Shown: positions 1 to 8,138 of the stretch, piece after piece
How the letters are laid out: every line of letters begins with the position of its first letter
How positions within the stretch are numbered: position 1 is the first letter of the stretch
Source: Bacteroidota bacterium
GTDB lineage: Bacteria > Bacteroidota > Bacteroidia > Bacteroidales > Prolixibacteraceae
Reading direction: 5' to 3'
DNA: 64,000 nt
Assembly: GCA_024278975.1 (NCBI GenBank)
Contig: JAJRSD010000083.1
Coordinates: forward strand, 24,967 to 88,966
Translations under genes and position numbers: made by a program
The notes under the pieces: model-generated
What the model saw: the letters and a program-made list of their open reading frames with translations, nothing else
Databases searched by the model: none
What the model was told of the DNA's origin: nothing

Positions 1-1409
1 TAAACCGGATTTTCGTGGTTTGCAGTCTGTTGGTTTCCAAACCATAACGGCAACCACGAGCCATCGGAACGTTGATTTTTTTGCAAATAGTTACTTGCTT
101 TTGCAATGGTTTTTGAGAAAACTTTTAAATCTGAAGATGAAATTTCTTTACCATAATTTTTGATAGTAGCCGAAATTGCAAGTAAACAGTGTCCTGTTAA
201 ATCGGAACAACTTTGGTCAAAAGGTAATTTCCCCCAGCCTCTCGAAAATGTTGGAAATCCGCCATCTCTATTCTGAAGCTGTAATAACCATTTTACACCG
301 GCAATAACTTCTTGTCTCGAATTTTCCGATGATTGCAATTGAAGCAAAGCCAGAATTACTCCCGGTGTATCGTCGCAATCGGGTACCGAACCTGAGAAAC
401 TGGTCCATCCCCAGCCGCCCGGATTTGTTCCGTTAAACGGATGGATATTTTTGTTTTGAATAGATTTTAGATGAAGAACAAGTTGCTTTTGTTGAACAGA
501 TGAAAGAACTTCATCTTTTTTCGTTCTGAGTGCTTTTACACTTAATGTTGTTACCCAGGTCGAAAGGTCAACATCGATGGGCCAGCCGCCGTTGCTCCGC
601 TGAGTTCTTTTTAAAAATTCAATTCCTGTTTTTACAATATCGGTTTCTTTGTAACCTGCATTAATAAGACTTAACGAAACAAATGCAGTTAACGGCACTG
701 CCTCCAAAAAACCTCCGCTGGCAGGCAATAATTTATGTAAAACGCGAAGTGATTTTTTTACCGCCCATTGACGAGTTCGCTTCCCAAACGCTCTCTTTTT
801 TTTCTTTTTGAAGATTACTATTCCAACTGCAATAAGTGCCGGAATCGCATAACTTACAACGCTCAGATTTAATAAGCGGTAAAACTTTTGCGGTAAAAGC
901 GAAAACTCAAAAGGCAACTGCGGAATGTGTTCGAATCCATTTTTTTTAGGAATTCCGCAAAGCGCACACATTGTTAAAATGGGTACCGAAAAGGTATAAT
1001 CTTTTTTATAATGCGATAGAATAACCTCCGAAACCTGATTCGAAAGTACATCAATCGATTCGTTTTTAAGATATTGGGCAATCGTTTTTTGTAAATCGGC
1101 AAGACTCTTATCTTTAGAAGAATACAGATTTACAGCGGCGTAAACCATCAGCGAAGTTGAAATATTCCCCGGACTTTCAGGTGTGTCGCCAAAACTTCCA
1201 TCGGTATTTATGTTGTTTTTTAGCCAATCGAGTCCGCGCTCAATTTCCTTTCTGTTTTTGTTGGGGCTGTCGAAATGCAGAGCCGCAACAGCAACTGCCA
1301 CACCCAACGCACTCGATGATAATTCACCGGTCCAGAATCCGTCTGTATTAATTTGCTGTACCAGCAAATCAGACAATTCTTTATGTCTGTTTTTCAGAGT
1401 CTTCTCCAT
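1..1409 (-). CDS. Squalene-hopene-cyclase-like / prenyltransferase-squalene oxidase repeat protein (class II terpene cyclase type), runs off the left edge (not in ORF track because no stop in window)
   Basis: Manual reverse-strand translation from ATG at 1409: MEKTLKNRHKELSDLLVQQINTDGFWTGEL...; QW-type repeats (QRSNGGWPID, QNRDGGFPTF, QRSDGSWLPLWFGNQ) and DxDD-type motif in GSVPDCDDTPGVILAL; overlaps the upstream gene by 29 nt. Confidence 0.85.
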   Translation of the reverse strand, partial: MEKTLKNRHKELSDLLVQQINTDGFWTGELSSSALGVAVAVAALHFDSPNKNRKEIERGLDWLKNNINTDGSFGDTPESPGNISTSLMVYAAVNLYSSKDKSLADLQKTIAQYLKNESIDVLSNQVSEVILSHYKKDYTFSVPILTMCALCGIPKKNGFEHIPQLPFEFSLLPQKFYRLLNLSVVSYAIPALIAVGIVIFKKKKKRAFGKRTRQWAVKKSLRVLHKLLPASGGFLEAVPLTAFVSLSLINAGYKETDIVKTGIEFLKRTQRSNGGWPIDVDLSTWVTTLSVKALRTKKDEVLSSVQQKQLVLHLKSIQNKNIHPFNGTNPGGWGWTSFSGSVPDCDDTPGVILALLQLQSSENSRQEVIAGVKWLLQLQNRDGGFPTFSRGWGKLPFDQSCSDLTGHCLLAISATIKNYGKEISSSDLKVFSKTIAKASNYLQKNQRSDGSWLPLWFGNQQTANHENPV

Positions 1410-2244
1410 TTTCAATTAATGTTCCCAAAGCCAGCAAGCCGTAAAAAGTATATTCCAAATCGCGGGTTTCGTCACCATCGCCCGACAAAAACGCACCCGA
1501 ACTATAATTGTGTTGAATAAAATTAATACAATCTACTGTAATTAATCTTAAGTCGTAATTGGTTTGGCGCAAAACAAACAAGGCAACAGCAGTTGATAAA
1601 ATATCGCTGTTTGTAACAGATGCGAAGGATCTAAAGCCTACTCCCTCTTTGTAATACGAGATAAGTTTTTGCTGCTCTTTTTTAAAATTCAAGCCAACTT
1701 TCTTTTTTGCAAAAGTTAATGCAGACATTAAACTACAAGGCAAGTTTCCCTTTGGTTTATAAAAGTACAACCAAATTCGGGCAAAAAAGTAATAAACTTT
1801 ATTGTATCTGTTTTGAGCATCGATAACTAATGTTAGCAGGAAAAATTTATACGACAACTCAATTCTTTTCCCTTTCCCGAAAACTACTTTTAACAGCGAA
1901 AATAGAGAACGGGATTTCTGCGGTTTAAAAAGCTCTGTGTCTATTAAAATAACAGCCATTTGTTCTACAGGTCCAATCTTCTGGTTATCTTTCTGAGTAG
2001 TTATATACGACTTAAAACTATCGAGATGCCCAGTGCAATTGCCGGCTAAACAAAGCCAAAAACCAAATATAGAATAGTAGAGGTCGGGGTTTCCACCGCG
2101 GTCGGTAAAACCACCGTTTTTATGTTGTTGGGTTTCTAAAAAAATGATTATTTGTTGTTGGGTTTCTTCGTCTAAAACATTAAACCCGGCTTCAACGTAT
2201 TGAATTAACTGTTTGTAAACCGGTATATTTTGGTCACTAATCAT
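1381..2244 (-). CDS. Prenyltransferase/alpha-alpha-barrel repeat protein (terpene cyclase/prenyltransferase-beta-like)
   Basis: FLETQQHKNGGFTDRGGNPDLYYSIFGFWLCLAG is typical of prenyltransferase-type repeats; short (287 aa); start 2244 abuts upstream stop 2247. Confidence 0.7.
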   Translation of the reverse strand: MISDQNIPVYKQLIQYVEAGFNVLDEETQQQIIIFLETQQHKNGGFTDRGGNPDLYYSIFGFWLCLAGNCTGHLDSFKSYITTQKDNQKIGPVEQMAVILIDTELFKPQKSRSLFSLLKVVFGKGKRIELSYKFFLLTLVIDAQNRYNKVYYFFARIWLYFYKPKGNLPCSLMSALTFAKKKVGLNFKKEQQKLISYYKEGVGFRSFASVTNSDILSTAVALFVLRQTNYDLRLITVDCINFIQHNYSSGAFLSGDGDETRDLEYTFYGLLALGTLIENGEDSEKQT

Positions 2245-2246
2245 TT

Positions 2247-3818
2247 TTATTGGCGTTTAAATAATTTCCCCAATATGCCGTATAAACTTAGCCGAAGTTT
2301 TGCATTTTGAAGTTTATCGAGTTTCGAGTAACATTTTTCAACATAATTATTTAAAATACTTTCTGCTTCCGAAATTAATTCTTTGTCCTCAATTACCTTT
2401 CTGAATTCACCAACATCGGTAAATACTTTGGCTGGAAGAGTCTCTTTTCTATCTAAATAAATATCGTTTAAAAGTGCAACCAGAAATGGGAAATTATCGA
2501 TTTTTTCATTTTCAGCGGGTTCGTAAAATTCGTTTAAATCGTCTCTAATCTGGTAAGATATTCCAAATAAATCTGAAAACTGTTCAATAATTTCGATTTC
2601 AGTTTTATTTGCATCACCTAAAACAGCACCCAACAAAAGAGCTACTTTAATGGCTTCACCTGTTTTTAGTTTAAAAATATTCAGAACTTTTTCGATGCCT
2701 AAATCACTGATATGTTCATTTAATAAAATATCGGCTGATTGCCCCTGCGTGAGTCTCACATGCGAGAGTGTTACTTTTTTTAAGCACTCAACAATTAATT
2801 TATTAGCAACAGGCAAATCTGACAGAATCTGGTAACCTTTTCCGATAAGATAATCGCCAACATTAATTGCAATTGGCATACCATGTTTTTTATGTGCAGT
2901 TTCAACATTGTACCTCAAATCTGCATCATCCTGAATATCATCATGAATTAACGAAGCTTTGTGAAAACACTCGATAATAAAAGCCAACGAAGGTAAAATA
3001 GTACTATTCTCTTTTTTCGAATAGGCAAGATAAGTCAGAACTGCCAAAAGCGGGCGCATTCGCTGACCACCAATTAACATGTACTCTTTTGCCAGTTGTT
3101 CTGCTTTGTCCGATTCAGTAAAAAATAGTTGAAGCGACTCTTCAGAAAAATACTCTGTTACCTGCGATTTTAATTGAGAAACAGAGAGTGGTTTAAAATT
3201 ATCATTTTCCTCAAATGACCTAATTTCGTCGAAAAGCCATTGATTATCTAATTTTGTATTCTGACAGCCATCGTACATAAGTGGTATTCCAATTACCGGA
3301 ACAGCCGCATTGGAAACGGGGTCGAACGAACGCTGTAAAACAGGCATACAACTAACTCCAATAACGGCATCAATTGCACCTTCTTCAACCAACCCAACTG
3401 CAACCGTAGTACCTTCGGCAACTAATGTTGCGTATCCCAACTGTTCGGCTTCTATCAAAATATTATCTATTGAACAACCTTTACAACCAGCACAAATTAG
3501 CCCCAGATTATCGAAAACCCCCCTGCAACTGGTACTACTTTTCAAACATTGTGGAAGTAAAAGAAGCCTGCGGTTTATGGGGGTGGCTTTTACTGTTTCG
3601 CGCCATGTTTCATTTCCAATCAGGATAATGGCAAAATCGGTATATTCTTTCGGAATATTCAGTTTATGAACAAGTTTAATTGCCAGTTTTTCCAAGGTTT
3701 CAAAATTTGCCGGCGGTCGCAATCCTATCTTTTTTATAAGCAGTGCCGCCTCTTTACGAAGCAAATTTCGTAACGGCAACTCCTTCGGGACTTTTAATAA
3801 TCTTTCTTCTTTTTTCAT
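2247..3818 (-). CDS. Fusion: N-terminal DUF116-like Cys-rich domain + C-terminal polyprenyl synthetase (isoprenyl diphosphate synthase) domain
   Basis: N-term LLLLPQCLKSSTSCRG..LICAGCKGCSID..GVSCMPVL; C-term GGQRMRPLLAVLTYLAY, LIHDDIQDD (first Asp-rich motif), YQIRDDLNEF (second motif, DDxxE). Confidence 0.85.
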   Translation of the reverse strand: MKKEERLLKVPKELPLRNLLRKEAALLIKKIGLRPPANFETLEKLAIKLVHKLNIPKEYTDFAIILIGNETWRETVKATPINRRLLLLPQCLKSSTSCRGVFDNLGLICAGCKGCSIDNILIEAEQLGYATLVAEGTTVAVGLVEEGAIDAVIGVSCMPVLQRSFDPVSNAAVPVIGIPLMYDGCQNTKLDNQWLFDEIRSFEENDNFKPLSVSQLKSQVTEYFSEESLQLFFTESDKAEQLAKEYMLIGGQRMRPLLAVLTYLAYSKKENSTILPSLAFIIECFHKASLIHDDIQDDADLRYNVETAHKKHGMPIAINVGDYLIGKGYQILSDLPVANKLIVECLKKVTLSHVRLTQGQSADILLNEHISDLGIEKVLNIFKLKTGEAIKVALLLGAVLGDANKTEIEIIEQFSDLFGISYQIRDDLNEFYEPAENEKIDNFPFLVALLNDIYLDRKETLPAKVFTDVGEFRKVIEDKELISEAESILNNYVEKCYSKLDKLQNAKLRLSLYGILGKLFKRQ

Positions 3819-3823
3819 TTTAA

Positions 3824-4999
3824 TTAACCGTAAGCTCCTAATCCGAAAAAAGCACGTTTTTTTGCAAACCTGTAAAATCGGTTTTTTTCGGGAATAGATT
3901 TTATTGAACCATGACTTGGAACTTTTTGCATTGCCGACAACCGCTCTGCTTCGTTTCCGCGACCGGAAGTATCTCTGGCCGAATGTTTATTTGTGTAATT
4001 TACAAGCCATTGAGGATCGTCCATTACAATACACCCTTTTGTTTTATTGGGGATTTCGGTTTTGAATTCTTTTAAAAAAGAGGAATTTTTGTAAATGTCG
4101 GCCAGGTTTCCATCGCTAACATTATTGGTTGCAAACTGAATCACGGGGCAAGGTTCAATGTCTCCCGAGGCATTTATATGATGACTTAATCCGGAAGCTG
4201 CCGGACAGAGTCCATCTCCATTTTCGTCCCAATATGCATCAACAATTACGATGTTGTATTTAATGCGCGCATCAACTATAAACAGTCGTAATTTCTCAAT
4301 TTCCTCTTCAGAAAGAGCAAGTTCAACTGTTGCATTTTCGCCAACCGGACGGTAAATATAATACCACAAATAAAGCACTCCTTTTTTTATGAGTGAGTAG
4401 ATAAATTCTTCCGAAAAAGCAAGTTCCATATTCGATTTGCAAACACTCATTGCAACCCCGGTTACTAATCCGGCTTGTGTAGAATTTACAATTGCGGCTT
4501 GTGTTTTCTCGTAAACATCGATACCTCCGCGTCTGATATCTGCAACTTCCTGGTCGCCTTCAAAACTAATAAGCGGAGTAACATTCGATAATTTACGAAG
4601 TTCCTCTGCAACTTCAGGCGTTAAAAGTGTTCCGTTTGTAAACAACTGGAAATAACAGTCGCTGTGTTTTCTGAAAATATCGAACAGAGGTTTGTACAGC
4701 AGAGGTTCGCCGCCTAATATTCCAAAAAAATAGGAGCCCTGTTTTTTCGATTGTTCAATAATACTGTCGAGTTTTTCGGGTTCCATTTGGCTGTTCTTTA
4801 TCTTCCCTGTAACCCAGCAACCCTGGCAGTGTAAATTACAATCGTCGGTTACCGATATAAAGTGAAAAGCCGGAAAAAACACACCTTTTTTTAATCGCTT
4901 TTGAAACCGGTTAAAACTTATTGCCCCCTTAATTCCAAGGTTATATATAAATTTGAACAGACATTTTTTATCAGTTTTTAAAACTAACTGTTTTAGCAT
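3824..4999 (-). CDS. Radical SAM protein with C-terminal SPASM-like Cys region
   Basis: FISVTDDCNLHCQGCWVTGK (CxxxCxxC), GGEPLLYKPLFDIFRKH, C-terminal CPAASGLSHHINASGDIEPCPVIQ. Confidence 0.85.
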   Translation of the reverse strand: MLKQLVLKTDKKCLFKFIYNLGIKGAISFNRFQKRLKKGVFFPAFHFISVTDDCNLHCQGCWVTGKIKNSQMEPEKLDSIIEQSKKQGSYFFGILGGEPLLYKPLFDIFRKHSDCYFQLFTNGTLLTPEVAEELRKLSNVTPLISFEGDQEVADIRRGGIDVYEKTQAAIVNSTQAGLVTGVAMSVCKSNMELAFSEEFIYSLIKKGVLYLWYYIYRPVGENATVELALSEEEIEKLRLFIVDARIKYNIVIVDAYWDENGDGLCPAASGLSHHINASGDIEPCPVIQFATNNVSDGNLADIYKNSSFLKEFKTEIPNKTKGCIVMDDPQWLVNYTNKHSARDTSGRGNEAERLSAMQKVPSHGSIKSIPEKNRFYRFAKKRAFFGLGAYG

Positions 5000-5000
5000 A

Positions 5001-5774
5001 TTATTTCTTTTTATTCAATCCCTTTTTTAAATCTGCAATTGCCTTATTTCTCTCTGCCTCGGCTTGTTGGACAAATCCTTGTCTGAAAATATTTCTTCGC
5101 GAATTGTTCCGCTCGTTCAGTAGCACAAACAACCCACCGTTATTTTCTGGTTTTTGTATCCTGATTTTTTCTCCGGGTTCAGCTCCCGAGAGAACAGAAT
5201 TCTCGGCTAACCTTGGAAAAATTATTGCAGATGTCGGACAAGTTCGCCCACAAGCGGGACAATTGTCTTTACATTCCAGTGGTTCTACAACACTCAAACT
5301 TTTTTTATCGTACTCATAAACTCCAAAAAGGCAAAACCGGGAACATTGCCCGCAAAGTGTGCACCGCGAGTGGTCGATAACAGGAAACCAGGCCGGGACT
5401 TCCAATTCGCTTTTTTTAATTTCATAATTGGCATCTCCCGCAGGTAAATTATATTCACTCTTCAGTTTATCACCTATTTGCTCAACTGTTTCCTCTCTGA
5501 AATTTAAGGTTTTAAATGCCCCAAAATCAATTTTGTTTTGTATTAAAAGGTTTTTTACGGCACGCGGATAACAGGCAACAATAAATTTATGATGATATTT
5601 TTTTCCAATGGAATTCAAAAAATCTTTTTCGGTTAACGAACAGGCACACAAATCATGTAACTCGTAAACATCTATTTGCAACTTAGCAAAAACCTGTTTC
5701 AGCTTTTCCTGTTTCTCTTCCGAAATTAGTCCGGCACTGCATCTACAAAATAATAAACATGTTTTATTCTTCAT
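5001..5774 (-). CDS. 4Fe-4S ferredoxin-type protein with N-terminal Cys-rich region
   Basis: CTLCGQCSRFCLFGVYEY and CKDNCPACGRTCPTSAI; N-term CLLFCRCSAG. Confidence 0.75.
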   Translation of the reverse strand: MKNKTCLLFCRCSAGLISEEKQEKLKQVFAKLQIDVYELHDLCACSLTEKDFLNSIGKKYHHKFIVACYPRAVKNLLIQNKIDFGAFKTLNFREETVEQIGDKLKSEYNLPAGDANYEIKKSELEVPAWFPVIDHSRCTLCGQCSRFCLFGVYEYDKKSLSVVEPLECKDNCPACGRTCPTSAIIFPRLAENSVLSGAEPGEKIRIQKPENNGGLFVLLNERNNSRRNIFRQGFVQQAEAERNKAIADLKKGLNKKK

Positions 5775-6042
5775 CTTCTTTTAAAAAAGCTAAATAAATG
5801 AAATTTATTTGTGAAATGGAAATTACAATATACAATTAGGTTCTCAACAAACTAAAGCTGTAAAAAGTTTTATCACCGACTCATTCTTTCTCTGGTTTTT
5901 AGATATACTCAATTCAGAAAGGTTTTCTGAAATTTTTTGATTCGTTCTTTTTCTCTTTTCCTACGGTAAATAAAAAAATATAATGTTAGATCGGGCAAAA
6001 TCGAAATATACACAGAATAGTTTAAGGGGATATTGAAAAAAA

Positions 6043-7047
6043 TTATCTTTTCCGGGTGGTGATATAATTCATCAATTCGATTAAAGACGTGCGTGCTTCG
6101 CAATCGTCAAACTCCATTAATGCACTTACAGCTTTGTCTTTGAATTCCAGCATCTTAGATTCTGCATATTCAAGTCCGCCCTTTTTTGTAACCATTTCTA
6201 TTAACTCTTTAACAACCTCCGAATCTTTGTTTTTGCGCTTTATCAACCGTAAGATTCGCTTACGTTCTTTCGGTTTTGCATTGTTTAAAACGTATAAAAG
6301 TGGTAATGTAATTTTCTTCTCTTTTATGTCGTTTCCTGTTGGTTTTCCCAAAACTCCTTTCGACTGATAATCGAAAATATCGTCTTTTATCTGAAATGCT
6401 ATTCCGGCATCTTGTCCAATTCGATACATTTTTTCGGGTAATTCCGGATCGTCTGATGCTGAAGCGGCTCCAATTGCCATGCTGGTAGCAATTAACGAAG
6501 CTGTTTTTTTGCGAATTATTTCGAAGTATGTTTCATCGTCGATATCAAGTTTACGACTTTTTTTCATTTGGAGAATTTCGCCTTCGCTCATATCTTGTAC
6601 GGCTTGCGAAATCAGATGTAAAAAGTTGTACTTTTTGTTTTCGAGTTGAAGTATTAGTCCTCTTGCAAGAATATAATCGCCCACCAAAACTGCAAGTTTA
6701 TTTTTCCAAAGTGCTTTTACCGAGAAGGTTCCGCGACGTTCGTACGACTCATCAACCACATCGTCGTGAACCAAAGTTGCGGTGTGCAACAGCTCAACCG
6801 AGCAGGCAGCTAATTTTGAATATTCATTTGTTTCGCCATGTAATTTTGCCGACAAAAAGACAAAAATTGGCCGGAGTTGTTTCCCTTTTGTACGGTATAA
6901 AAAATTTAAAATAGTTGCGAGAAGTGGAATATCGCTCTGTAATGATTTTTTAAAATAGGGTTCAAAATCTTTGAGCTCCTGTTCAATCGGTAATCTTATT
7001 TTTTTTATTGTTGTCATTAAATTGAAAATCTTTCTTTTTAATTTCAA
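6043..7047 (-). CDS. Polyprenyl synthetase (octaprenyl/trans-prenyl diphosphate synthase type); alternative start at 7017
   Basis: GKQLRPIFVFLSAKLHG, LVHDDVVDESYERRG and FQIKDDIFDYQ: both canonical DDxxD motifs. Confidence 0.9.
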   Translation of the reverse strand: MKLKRKIFNLMTTIKKIRLPIEQELKDFEPYFKKSLQSDIPLLATILNFLYRTKGKQLRPIFVFLSAKLHGETNEYSKLAACSVELLHTATLVHDDVVDESYERRGTFSVKALWKNKLAVLVGDYILARGLILQLENKKYNFLHLISQAVQDMSEGEILQMKKSRKLDIDDETYFEIIRKKTASLIATSMAIGAASASDDPELPEKMYRIGQDAGIAFQIKDDIFDYQSKGVLGKPTGNDIKEKKITLPLLYVLNNAKPKERKRILRLIKRKNKDSEVVKELIEMVTKKGGLEYAESKMLEFKDKAVSALMEFDDCEARTSLIELMNYITTRKR

Positions 7048-7160
7048 ACGAACATAGAATAAATTCGCTTAATAAAGTAATGATTTAACGAAAATATATA
7101 TAATTATTTAATGTTATTCAAAATTGATTCAAATTGATTATTGTCAATAGTTTAGTCCTT

Positions 7161-7192
7161 AAATATTTATATATTTGCATTTGTAAATATTT
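7161..7192 (+). promoter_or_regulatory. Candidate promoter -7 element (TATATTTG, 7170-7177) framed by inverted repeat AAATATTTA-N14-TAAATATTT upstream of ArsR-type gene
   Basis: Bacteroidota-type TAnnTTTG and perfect 9-bp inverted repeat 7161-7169/7184-7192, just before ATG 7198. Confidence 0.4.
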
Positions 7193-7197
7193 TTATT

Positions 7198-7500
7198 ATG
7201 GTAGAAATCAAGGGGTTAGATGCAGATAGATTAGAAATTGCTGCAAGTATGTTAAAAGCGATGGCGCATCCGATGCGTATTGCGATACTCAAACATCTTG
7301 ATGGTAACAAAAGGTTAACAGTTACTCAAATTCATAAATTATTGGGAATTGAACAGTCTTCAACTTCTCATCATCTTGGAATTTTAAGAGACAAAGGAGT
7401 TTTATGCTCGAAGCGTGACGGGAAGAATACTTACTACTATTTGAAATATGAAATTCTAAGTCATATTATAGATACTTTACAAACGTGTGCCTGCGAGTAA
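7198..7500 (+). CDS. ArsR-family winged-helix transcriptional regulator
   Basis: LKAMAHPMRIAILKHLDGNKRLTVTQIHKLLGIEQSSTSHHLGILRDKGVLCSKRDGKNTYYYL; C-terminal CACE. Confidence 0.9.
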   Translation: MVEIKGLDADRLEIAASMLKAMAHPMRIAILKHLDGNKRLTVTQIHKLLGIEQSSTSHHLGILRDKGVLCSKRDGKNTYYYLKYEILSHIIDTLQTCACE

Positions 7501-7562
7501 ATTATCATTAAAATATTGAATGCTGCAGATTTTAATCTGGGGCATTTTTTGTTTGTTCCAAT

Positions 7563-8069
7563 CTAATTGTCAGAAAAACCTTTTCCTTTTTCTCTCAGAT
7601 TTTTTAAATCGTTAACCGTAAAATCGCCATAAAACGAAACGATAAAACGCATTTGATGGTCATCATCGTTTTTTACAAAAACGTGGCACTCGGTAAATTT
7701 TTTCTTTTTCCCCAGTAGCCATATTTCCACATCTTCGTCGTCGTCTTCACTCTCATCTTCAAACTTTTTGTATTGCGATGGTAAAAGTTTAATTGCTTTT
7801 TTAATAAAATCGGAACCGGTTAAATTTCCTTTTTCGGGGTTGTACGACATAAAACGTATTCGATTTAAATCGCCCGTTACATTTTTTTCATCATCGTCGT
7901 CTCCCAAATCCAAATCAATTGCATCAATCATACTTTTCGAGAAAGAGAAACTTAAAACCCCGTCGTTTCCTGAAAAAGTATCGTACATTTTTTCTGATTT
8001 ACTTTGGGCATTTGCAAATTGTGAAGCAACTATAATAATAGCCGCCAACGTTATTTTAATTGTTTTCAT
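7563..8069 (-). CDS. DUF4252-like exported protein
   Basis: Signal peptide MKTIKITLAAIIIVASQFANAQ; Asp/Glu-rich; adjacent to PspC gene; family assignment from general resemblance. Confidence 0.6.
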   Translation of the reverse strand: MKTIKITLAAIIIVASQFANAQSKSEKMYDTFSGNDGVLSFSFSKSMIDAIDLDLGDDDDEKNVTGDLNRIRFMSYNPEKGNLTGSDFIKKAIKLLPSQYKKFEDESEDDDEDVEIWLLGKKKKFTECHVFVKNDDDHQMRFIVSFYGDFTVNDLKNLREKGKGFSDN

Positions 8070-8093
8070 TATAAATATTTTTTGCGAAGTTTA

Positions 8094-8128
8094 GTCATAC
8101 CCTCACTTAAAAAAAGTGAGAGCATGAC
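8094..8128. repeat. Intergenic hairpin GTCATACCCTCACTT-N5-AAGTGAGAGCATGAC
   Basis: 15-bp arms, 13/15 matched, between 7563..8069 and 8139..9740. Confidence 0.75.
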
Positions 8129-8138
8129 ATGACAATAA

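Noticed and set aside
1157-1419. Plus-strand ORFs 1157..1351 and 1183..1419
   Set aside because: Antisense to the manually translated SHC-like gene, low-complexity composition, no start context.
2650-3669. Plus-strand ORFs antisense to the DUF116-polyprenyl synthetase gene
   Set aside because: Shadow frames of a well-supported CDS.
5909-6103. 64-aa minus ORF overlapping the end of the polyprenyl synthetase gene
   Set aside because: Overlaps a confident CDS and has no recognisable features.
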